From UBA2365 sp964594045 (GTDB lineage Bacteria; Bacteroidota; Bacteroidia; Chitinophagales; Saprospiraceae), in assembly GCA_964594045.1 (NCBI GenBank), contig CAZQKR010000030.1, positions 1 to 50,309 on the forward strand: a stretch of 50,309 nucleotides of DNA, in the 5' to 3' direction. Below the pieces are notes generated by a model. It searched no databases. It was given only the letters and a program-made list of their open reading frames with translations, and was not told the origin of the DNA. Positions within the stretch are counted from its first letter, which is position 1, and every line of letters starts with the position of its first letter. Both the position numbers and the translations under genes were made by a program. This document shows, one piece after another, positions 44,201 through 50,309 of the stretch.

Positions 44201-44545
44201 TTCTCCGGTCCCTGCCCAAACCACCTTGCTGTTGGCAGGATCCATCGCCAGGCATCCAATGGAATAAACGCCATAATTGTCAAAAACAGGGGTGAATGTT
44301 GTGCCGTTATTCTCTGTTTTCCAGATATGCCCGGATGCAACTGCGACGTAATACTCACTGTGGTTTTTCGGATTTACAGCAAAATCTCCAACTCTTCCAG
44401 AAACGAAAGCAGGTGTTAAATTTCTGAATTTCAAACCACCTAAAATGTCTTTTGGTATCGTATCCAAACTTTCATGAGCATTCATCACCCAAAAATTCAT
44501 CAGGATCAATACTGACAATGCAGTCCTAAAATAATGTTTTCCCAT
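41273..44545 (-). CDS. Large secreted Asp-box (BNR/sortilin-like) beta-propeller protein
   Basis: 1090 residues with a signal peptide (residues 1-23, ending near MNAHES). At least ten Asp-box motifs of the S/T-x-D-x-G-x-T/S-W type (KTVDGGKSW, KTENGGKTW, KSTDAGKTW, SKDGGKTW, RSEDRGDSW, TSDGGISW, KSSDLGDTW and others) spread over about 90-730, predicting one or two propellers of the sortilin/VPS10 or glycosidase-like type. Residues about 780-1090 form an unrelated region with a beta domain and a helical end. Proteins of this kind are annotated as WD40/YVTN/BNR-like repeat proteins or glycosyl hydrolases, with no proven activity. There is no T9SS sorting domain, so it is probably periplasmic or otherwise exported. 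Its promoter suggests a leader of about 290 bases. Confidence 0.82.
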   Translation of the reverse strand: MGKHYFRTALSVLILMNFWVMNAHESLDTIPKDILGGLKFRNLTPAFVSGRVGDFAVNPKNHSEYYVAVASGHIWKTENNGTTFTPVFDNYGVYSIGCLAMDPANSKVVWAGTGENNHQRSVSYGNGVYKTVDGGKSWTKMGLENSMQIGMIQIDPRNSNVVYVAAEGSVWGPGGDRGLYKTENGGKTWSKILEISEHTGVNNVVLSPDDPDIIYATSEQRRRHPQIRIGGGPESEVFKSTDAGKTWKKLTSGIPDVHKGGMSIAISPVDPNVVYIMIEAQFEKGGLFRSLDRGESFVKMSDYYASGQYFGEIFCDPVDKDIIYALDVVSRMSKDGGKTWESIGLKYRHVDDHALWIDPQNTKHFMIGGDGGIYETYDGGENFVHKTNLPVTQFYRVSTDNDFPFYNIYGGTQDNSSLGAPSSTIYAEGISRGDWTITLGGDGFWQAVDPNDPDIIYSEYQYGNAYRFNKKTGERTNIKPRERAGEETYKWNWNTPLILSKHNPGRLYMAANKIFRSEDRGDSWEVLTEDITRGIPRDEWPVMDRYWSIDAVAKNMSTSLFGMAVSLDESPVNGQILVAGTDDGILQITSDGGISWKKIEKFPGIPEFTYISDILCSKYDEKTIYVSFDNKKRNDLKPYILKSSDLGDTWVNLTANLPANGPVLTLNQDHKIADLLFAGTEFGVFFSNDHGKIWTQLKSGMPSIAVFDIAIQERENDLVLATFGRGFYILDNYSPLRQLNPDVLSKQGHLFEVKDALHYLQARRGGYGFGSMEYFSENRTYGAVFTYYLSNVPKTLREERKEREKKLFDQKAKIPIPTMDELRTEEAELPPVLMFTVKDSKGDVVNSWNVNPQKGINRINWNMRYPSVAPVNAGKNKYDPFQNRSSGLFAFPGKYTVEMSLQFRDSSWFVSAPQSFDLVPVFGQTPPDAEQQQKTLAFRQKAERIAATIQSAHLLTDRLQAELNQIWQTIHTMEQAKGSLMAQIDSSLKILEDIKWDLSGELPKASPEERLPAKVTIDDRIDAIFAVFAQSSTGLTKTQEDMMSILEKELPVLLDKLERVAQKDMMEIGIMLDAIDAPWTPGRIPKWRDN

Positions 44546-44840
44546 AAGTTTTTTTTGTTTGAGCCGCTAATTTTAACAACCGTGATATTAAAAATTCAAT
44601 TAACCTCCTGTCAAGCCAGATACATCCAATAAAGAACTGTTTGTTTTATTATGATGACCAAAATTGCCTGGAGCGGGTAATTATTAATTAAATCAAACAT
44701 TACTTTAATTTCATTAGTTACCCAAAAAACTGTTTACAAAAAACTAAATCATGCCAACCAGGCTTAAATCAGCCTGAGCATTGATTTTGGTAAAATATCT
44801 TAAGCGAAATTTGCAAAACCATGTACATTCACTCAAAAGA

Positions 44841-44872
44841 CAAAAGTACAATCATTTGTCAACCAAAACAAA
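44841..44872 (-). promoter_or_regulatory. Promoter of the beta-propeller gene
   Basis: Minus strand: TTTG (44872-44869), 20-base spacer, TACTTTTG (44848-44841). It lies about 295 bases before the ATG at 44545. Confidence 0.55.
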
Positions 44873-45085
44873 CTTGTTGAGCTTTCATTCATGACAATAA
44901 ATGATATAGCCGGCAAAAGAATTCAAGGTAAGATCAGTATGGTGTCTGAATGGAAAATGCAGACCGGGAGCCGGTTGGACCATTGTTCAAAATAATACGA
45001 AACCCTGAGAATTATTTTCAAAAAATGTGGAATTCATTGATGTATTGACCCAACAATCAAGTAATATTAGAATAAAATATGAATT

Positions 45086-45118
45086 TTTGTCTGAAATATA
45101 TATTAACCTGTATATTTG
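45086..45118 (+). promoter_or_regulatory. Promoter of secDF
   Basis: TTTG (45086-45089), 21-base spacer, TATATTTG (45111-45118). This rules out the in-frame TTG at 45116 as the secDF start and supports ATG 45161. Confidence 0.65.
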
Positions 45119-45160
45119 CGGAGTTTTTTTCACAAGTATTATATTAAACTTTATATACAC

Positions 45161-48100
45161 ATGCAAGTAAAAGGAATCGTAAGGCTGTTATTAATTTTGT
45201 TTTCACTGGTTGTTTTACTCCAGTTTCTGTATTTACTTCCCACCAACAGAGTGGAAAATGCAGCTGAAAACTATGCGAAAGAATTAGCAGCAAATGCACC
45301 GGACGGAGCTGATAAGTTTGAAATTGAAAAGCAAGCTAAAGCTCATTACCTGGATTCTATGTCCAGCGAAACCATTTTCAAGATCCCGTTGATCAAGGAA
45401 TACACCTATGATGATCTCAAGAAGTCTCAGTTGGCTCTGGGGCTGGACCTGAAAGGTGGCATGAGTGTTGTTTTACAGGTAGACCTTAAAGAGTTTTTGA
45501 TCGCATTATCCAATTATAATACGGATCCAACATTCCGGAAGGCAATTGACAATGCATCCAAAACAATGCAAAATACTCAAACTGATTTCGTTACATTGTT
45601 TTATGACGAATGGACAGCCATATCGGAAGGTAAAAGTCTTGCCAGGATATTTCTGCGCAATCCTTCCATGAGAGATCTGATCACGGTCAACTCAAGTGAT
45701 GAGGAAGTCAGGGCCATCATCAGGCAACAGGCAGACCAGACAGTTGGTCAAACATACGAAATGCTGAACCAGCGTATCGACAAGCTTGGTGTTACACAGC
45801 CTAACGTTTCTCTTGATAAAGCCAGAGATCTCATACTTGTTGAATTACCAGGTATTGACAATCCCCAGAGAGCAAGAAATTTCCTTCAGGCAAGCGCAAA
45901 ACTTGAGTTCTGGGATGTATTTCATATTTCTGATCCAGGCATTCTGGAAGCATTCATGGAAGCAGACAAAACGCTGGACAACCTCCTGAAAGGAGATTCC
46001 ACCGTCGTTGAAGTTGAGCAACCTGAGACTTACGATACGGTATACACTCCCGTACTTGACTCACTTGGCAATGTAATTGATTCCACCATGCAGGTGGTAC
46101 CTTCATCCAAAAACCCGGCTTCTGCAGGAGGTCCGCTATTGAGTTTATTATCCCTTAATTACGGAACTGAAGGTGGCATGCTACCCTATCCTTTAACAGT
46201 GATGGGCGTTGCTGACCAAAACAAAATAAAAGTGATCAACGAATACCTGGCTAAACCTGAAGTCCAGGCTTTATTCCCGAAGGAATTTGGACCAAGATGG
46301 TCTTACAAACCCATCAAAGACCCGGAAACCAACAAATTTACCAAACAATACATGCTTTACGGTATCAGGATGCAGTCCGGAACTGATAAAGCGCCTATTG
46401 AAGGAGATAAGGTAGTAAGTGCATCGGCAAGTCCTGATCCGCAGACCGGTCAGATGATGATCAACCTGAGGATGAATCCTCAAGGTGCAAAGAAATGGGC
46501 TGAAATGACCACTAAGGCATATGAGGACAACAACAGGGAAATTGCGATTCTTCTGGATGATGCAGTAGTTTCCGCTCCAAACGTGAACAGCCCGATCACA
46601 GGAGGTAACTCTCAGATCACCGGTAGCTTTACAGTTGCTGAAGCGGATGACTTTGCCAGCATTCTGGAAATTGGTAAACTTCCGGCGAAAACGACGATCA
46701 TACAGGAATCCACTGTCGGTCCTTCTCTGGGTGCAAAGAATATTCAGAAGAGTATCAATGCACTTTTGATCGGATTCCTCCTGGTCATTGCATTTATGGT
46801 GGTGTACTATTCAGGTGGAGGTATTGTAGCCGTAATTGCATTGCTGGCCAACGTATTATTCATTTTTGGAGCACTGGCTTCTTTCGGAACGGTTTTGACC
46901 TTGCCGGGTATTGCAGGTATCATTTTAACCATCGGTATGGCGGTGGATGCCAATGCCATCATCTTTGAAAGGGTCAAGGAGGAATTACGGGCAGGCAAAA
47001 CCATGCTCGCATCTATTAAGGAAGGATTTGCTAATTCATATTCTGCCATCATTGATGCGAACGTAACCACTATCCTTGTCGCCATTGTGCTGGCCTATTT
47101 TGGATTAGGCCCCATCAAAGGCTTCGCTGTTGTTTTGATCGTAGGTGTATTGTCATCTTTATTCACTGCCGTTCTATTCGGTAAACTGATGATCGATACC
47201 TGGACCGGCAAAGGTAAAAAGATCAGCTTCTGGAATTCATTTTCCAAAAATGCCTTATCCAATATCAATATCGACTGGATCAAACAAAGAAAGATTGCGT
47301 ATGTCATCTCAGGTGTTATGATGGTGGCTGGACTGATAAGTCTTTTTACCCGTGGATTGGATCTGGGTGTTGACTTCCAGGGTGGATTTTCATATACCAT
47401 TGAATTCGACAGCAAATCTAAGGTAGATCCACAGGATCTTAGAGACGGATTAAAGCAATACCTGATTTCTGCACCAATTGTAAAAGCTGTTGATGCACAG
47501 AACACCTATACGATCGTGACCAACTATATGATCAATGATAAATCAGATAAAGTTGCAGAAAAAGTTACGCAAAAATTGTTTGAGGGATTGAACTCAATGT
47601 ATGGTGGGGAAATGGATTATAATGAATTCATCAAGGAGGATGCACAAGGCGTGACACATGTTATCAGTTCCACACAGGTTGGTCCTACTGTTGCCGATGA
47701 CATCAAAGACAGCGCTTTCTGGGCAGGGATCATGGCCTTGCTCATCATTTTTGTGTATATCTTTATCAGGTTTAGCAAATGGCAGTTCAGTTTGGGCGCC
47801 GTGATCGCTTTGTTCCATGATACGATCATCATCATCGGAGCATTTTCATTGTTCCGTGGATTGGTTCCATTTTCACTTGAAGTGGACCAGGCATTCATAG
47901 CAGCCATCCTTACGATCATAGGTTATTCCATCAATGATACGGTAATCGTGTTTGACAGGATCAGGGAATATATCGCAAAGCATACGACATTGGAAAGAGA
48001 TACTTTATTGAATTATGCGATCAATTCCACTTTAAGTCGGACGCTGATCACTTCTGGTACAACTTTCATGGTCATTCTGGCTTTATTCCTGTTCGGAGGA

Positions 48101-48262
48101 TCCAGTATCAAAGGCTTTGCATTTGCATTGCTGGTTGGTATTCTGGTAGGCACTTATTCTTCCATTTTTGTGGCTACCCCGATCGTTCGTGACCTCGTGA
48201 AAGAATTGCACGGTAAAAAACAAGTTAAAAAATCCTTTTCAAAAGCTGCTGACAAAGCATAG
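45161..48262 (+). CDS. secDF: Fused protein translocase subunit SecDF
   Basis: 1033 residues from the ATG at 45161. It is a proton-driven membrane factor that pulls secreted proteins through SecYEG. SecD part: first membrane helix (RLLLILFSLVVLLQFLYLL), the conserved LGLDLKGGMSVVLQV (about 94-108), a large periplasmic domain, and five helices from about 540 including GMAVDANAIIFERVKEE. SecF part (from about 700): GLDLGVDFQGGFSY and GYSINDTVIVFDRIRE. Separate SecD and SecF are usual in Proteobacteria; the one-piece form is standard in Bacteroidota. A strong intrinsic terminator follows. Confidence 0.95.
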   Translation: MQVKGIVRLLLILFSLVVLLQFLYLLPTNRVENAAENYAKELAANAPDGADKFEIEKQAKAHYLDSMSSETIFKIPLIKEYTYDDLKKSQLALGLDLKGGMSVVLQVDLKEFLIALSNYNTDPTFRKAIDNASKTMQNTQTDFVTLFYDEWTAISEGKSLARIFLRNPSMRDLITVNSSDEEVRAIIRQQADQTVGQTYEMLNQRIDKLGVTQPNVSLDKARDLILVELPGIDNPQRARNFLQASAKLEFWDVFHISDPGILEAFMEADKTLDNLLKGDSTVVEVEQPETYDTVYTPVLDSLGNVIDSTMQVVPSSKNPASAGGPLLSLLSLNYGTEGGMLPYPLTVMGVADQNKIKVINEYLAKPEVQALFPKEFGPRWSYKPIKDPETNKFTKQYMLYGIRMQSGTDKAPIEGDKVVSASASPDPQTGQMMINLRMNPQGAKKWAEMTTKAYEDNNREIAILLDDAVVSAPNVNSPITGGNSQITGSFTVAEADDFASILEIGKLPAKTTIIQESTVGPSLGAKNIQKSINALLIGFLLVIAFMVVYYSGGGIVAVIALLANVLFIFGALASFGTVLTLPGIAGIILTIGMAVDANAIIFERVKEELRAGKTMLASIKEGFANSYSAIIDANVTTILVAIVLAYFGLGPIKGFAVVLIVGVLSSLFTAVLFGKLMIDTWTGKGKKISFWNSFSKNALSNINIDWIKQRKIAYVISGVMMVAGLISLFTRGLDLGVDFQGGFSYTIEFDSKSKVDPQDLRDGLKQYLISAPIVKAVDAQNTYTIVTNYMINDKSDKVAEKVTQKLFEGLNSMYGGEMDYNEFIKEDAQGVTHVISSTQVGPTVADDIKDSAFWAGIMALLIIFVYIFIRFSKWQFSLGAVIALFHDTIIIIGAFSLFRGLVPFSLEVDQAFIAAILTIIGYSINDTVIVFDRIREYIAKHTTLERDTLLNYAINSTLSRTLITSGTTFMVILALFLFGGSSIKGFAFALLVGILVGTYSSIFVATPIVRDLVKELHGKKQVKKSFSKAADKA

Positions 48263-48284
48263 TATTTGAAAAATCAGATATTAA

Positions 48285-48319
48285 AACCTCCTGTACTCCA
48301 AAGTGCAGGAGGTTTTTTT
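48285..48319 (+). terminator. Intrinsic terminator after secDF
   Basis: AACCTCCTGTACT pairs with AGTGCAGGAGGTT (one mismatch) around a four-base CCAA loop, followed by a run of seven T. It begins 23 bases after the secDF stop. Confidence 0.9.
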
Positions 48320-48507
48320 ATGAGCTGATGTCTGTTGATCAGATTGACACTGACACAAATTGAGCTATAAATGCAGGAAATTTGATCATTTGCGAACCTG
48401 AAATTGCTTTTTACAGAAAGTTTTCAAAGATCAAAAGTCGAAACAACTGATGAAAGGAAAATTGAATGAAATCCGGCTTTCCAGGCCTTACTTCTTGCAT
48501 GATTTAA

Positions 48508-50070
48508 TTGTTTGTATTAAATTTAGTGCTGTTAATACCAAAACAGGGTTTGAAATACTTAATATTCATATTATTTATAATATATAATTACCCGCTATTA
48601 TCGCAGGTTACATGGATTGGAACGCTTCCTGACAAAGATCACTACTTCATCAGCACAAATGAAGAGACAGAAATTTTGGTGTCAGTTACGCTTGCTGAAG
48701 AAATTGGACCTGAACTACTTACTGCATCATTGCAGGGTACGTTGATTGTTCAAAGCCACCAGTTCATAGCAGGAAAAGGTGAAATGAATTCAGTTCATAA
48801 ATTTCCTTTAATTTTTGTGTCCCGGGAAGAAAATCAGTTAATCTACAAGAGCATTATACCTTCTGAAGAAATTTCTGTTGGCAGATATGATCTGGATATC
48901 ATATTTCAGGATAAGTTTACAGGTGATTCATTTAGATACCAGGATTTTCATACGGAGCTTCCAAAAATATCAGCAGGCAGCATCGGCATAGTATCCGCTG
49001 CGCTCAACTTTAATGTTCAGGGCATTGATATTGCAAAAAAATACGGCATAGTTTGTCCTGAAAACACAACTGAGTTATTGCCCGTTTTGCTGGAAGGAGT
49101 CTACACCCATGGTTTCTGTTCAGATGAAATTGCGCGCTTGGAAAACTTCATGGTACATTTATGGATGCACCACCAACTTCCGGAACCTGAATTATTCATC
49201 ACAATAGGTTCTGAAAAGGATGGGATCCTGATCCGAAAACAGTTGGAGTTGTTGAACATTCCCTGGCCAAACGAACCCGTTTCTCCATATTTTCCGAATA
49301 CGACTGCCATATCAGATCCGGAAACGGTGACAGACCGCCTTTACGGAACGCCTGATCTCGCCGGGCATTTACTGGAACTTATTGGCAATCAACCCGGCAT
49401 CCACACATTGACGATAAATATTGAAATCAAACAGGACGATAAGTTCACCAGTCTCCTCGATTTTCCTGCCAGAACCAATTTTGATGTGGCAGATGCTCCG
49501 ACCGGAGCTGATTGTCAGGCGTTTCTGTTGCCTATCGAAATGGTTGATTTCGATGTTTTCAATCAGGAAACACAGGTTTACGGTTATTGGGTGGTTGCCC
49601 TTGAAATCAATTGCGAACATTATGTTGTGGAGAAAAGCAAGGATGTATGGAACTGGATAAGTGTGTACCATGAAGATTCCAAAGGCATTGAAGGAATTCT
49701 AAGAAAATATGAATTCATTGATCACAATCCCTGGCCAGGTACAAGTTACTACCGGATCAAGCAGGTCGATTTTGACGGAACGCTGAGTTATTCAAGGGTT
49801 TTGGCCGTTCACATCAAAAGCGCGAAGCTTCGGTTATTCCCCAACCCCGTTACCAGCCACCTTCAGTATTTCATTGAAGACCCAGACCAAAGTTATGATA
49901 TCAAAATATTTGATCAATTGGGTTCCTGCGTTGTGAATCAAGTCATCCCGGATACGCAATCTGCACAAAATTCCCTTGATCTTTCTGAACTGCCGCCCGG
50001 TATTTATTACATCAAATTCACTAACCGGCAAAATTACCTGGGTGCAGTAGAAAAATTCATAAAGCTCTGA
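48508..50070 (+). CDS. Secreted protein with T9SS type A sorting domain
   Basis: 520 residues from the TTG at 48508; a second TTG at 48550 would start directly at the signal peptide (KYLIFILFIIYNYPLLSQ). The N-terminal 330 residues are not recognised. Residues about 345-440 (LPIEMVDFDVF, YYRIKQVDFDGTLSYSRV) form the beta domain that usually precedes the sorting signal in Bacteroidota. The last 75 residues (LFPNPV, LDLSELPPGIYYIKF, KFIKL) are the type A Por secretion domain, recognised by PorV and removed on export. The protein therefore goes to the cell surface or medium through T9SS. The function of the passenger is unknown. Confidence 0.85.
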   Translation: MFVLNLVLLIPKQGLKYLIFILFIIYNYPLLSQVTWIGTLPDKDHYFISTNEETEILVSVTLAEEIGPELLTASLQGTLIVQSHQFIAGKGEMNSVHKFPLIFVSREENQLIYKSIIPSEEISVGRYDLDIIFQDKFTGDSFRYQDFHTELPKISAGSIGIVSAALNFNVQGIDIAKKYGIVCPENTTELLPVLLEGVYTHGFCSDEIARLENFMVHLWMHHQLPEPELFITIGSEKDGILIRKQLELLNIPWPNEPVSPYFPNTTAISDPETVTDRLYGTPDLAGHLLELIGNQPGIHTLTINIEIKQDDKFTSLLDFPARTNFDVADAPTGADCQAFLLPIEMVDFDVFNQETQVYGYWVVALEINCEHYVVEKSKDVWNWISVYHEDSKGIEGILRKYEFIDHNPWPGTSYYRIKQVDFDGTLSYSRVLAVHIKSAKLRLFPNPVTSHLQYFIEDPDQSYDIKIFDQLGSCVVNQVIPDTQSAQNSLDLSELPPGIYYIKFTNRQNYLGAVEKFIKL

Positions 50071-50309
50071 TAATCAGTATAAATCAAAGTTTTTTTTGTT
50101 TTATTCTACTGATCAGGAACTTATATCCGGTATCAGCCATACCGAAATTTTAGTATTCTGAAGCTCCATTTCCGGAAAAACCACTCCTGACTTGTCCGCA
50201 TAGAAAAAACAAGTAAGTGATACAATTGATTATCAAATTGATATAAAGATAAAGTGCGATATTTGTCGCACTAAAGCTAAATAAATGTGAATTGTATAAA
50301 AAATAACAA
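50071..50309. other. Downstream intergenic region to the window end
   Basis: About 240 bp with no gene. Its last 60 bases hold a hairpin or operator overlapping a promoter-like sequence, listed separately. Confidence 0.5.
50237..50272 (+). promoter_or_regulatory. Candidate promoter with overlapping 7-bp dyad
   Basis: TTG (50238-50240), 17-base spacer, then GATATTTG (50258-50265), one mismatch from TAnnTTTG. The dyad AGTGCGA-TATTTG-TCGCACT (50253-50272) straddles this -7 element with perfect 7-bp arms. That arrangement is typical of an operator for a gene just beyond the window. Confidence 0.45.

Larger units (their letters stand above)
44546..45160. other. Divergent promoter region, propeller gene / secDF
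   Basis: About 615 bp. It holds a minus-strand promoter at 44841-44872 and a plus-strand one at 45086-45118. A hairpin CAGGCT / AGCCTG at 44759-44776 lies inside the predicted leader of the propeller gene. A 34-codon plus-strand frame at 44891-44995 has no supporting features. Confidence 0.5.

Noticed and set aside
44891..44995. 34-codon plus-strand small frame between divergent promoters
   Set aside because: No promoter at a suitable distance, no hydrophobic or other feature, and length is compatible with chance.

Overview
This window comes from a Bacteroidota chromosome. The evidence is a T9SS outer-membrane protein of the PorV type, a secreted protein with a type A T9SS sorting domain, a one-piece SecDF, a bacterial serine palmitoyltransferase, a fused alpha/beta 2-oxoacid dehydrogenase E1, and several promoters of the Bacteroidota -33 TTTG / -7 TAnnTTTG type. 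The gene mix suggests the Saprospiria lineage, but that finer placement is inference. I see 33 convincing protein genes, no tRNA, rRNA, CRISPR array, prophage or intact transposase. Most of the window is ordinary core metabolism.

Layout. 1-2.2 kb: a palindromic repeat, then a serine palmitoyltransferase gene followed by a short-chain dehydrogenase, a possible two-step sphingoid-base unit. 2.2-3.9 kb: a 1.7 kb gene-free block packed with repeats. 3.9-10.1 kb: a histidine phosphatase, a divergent family 2 glycosyltransferase, a shortened 7TM-HD phosphodiesterase, a cobalamin adenosyltransferase and a fused branched-chain-type E1. 10.4-17.9 kb: a methyltransferase, mutS, cysE-cysK and a polytopic membrane protein. 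18-20.8 kb: the trkA-trkH potassium uptake pair. 20.9-26.6 kb: a YgiQ-type radical SAM protein, aroB-aroD, a small secreted unknown, and pfkA-cutA. 27-33.4 kb: a Nudix hydrolase, fused isobutyryl-CoA mutase icmF, porV and a YdfG-like SDR. 33.5-37 kb: tyrS, rpe and a MATE exporter. 37.6-44.5 kb: a RibB enzyme with a degenerate GTP cyclohydrolase II domain, a GT4 glycosyltransferase, mltG and a large Asp-box beta-propeller protein. 45-50 kb: secDF and a T9SS cargo protein.

Links between genes. The E1 enzyme can produce isobutyryl-CoA, IcmF interconverts isobutyryl- and n-butyryl-CoA using adenosylcobalamin, and the PduO-type adenosyltransferase makes that cofactor. SecDF and PorV act at the inner- and outer-membrane stages of T9SS export, and the last gene encodes a substrate. 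cysE-cysK and aroB-aroD are adjacent pathway pairs.

The most unusual feature is non-coding: a family of small terminal-inverted-repeat elements (ends GAAGTTGTTTAA) present three times (532, 30 and 166 bp), each flanked by its own perfect 3-bp direct repeat. The largest copy contains a tandem array of short hairpins. Other points worth checking are the pseudo-GCHII domain of RibB, the altered HIGH motif of TyrRS, the missing ectodomain of the 7TM-HD protein, and -7 promoter elements lying only 4-5 bases before start codons. I did not find a clearly new multi-gene system.
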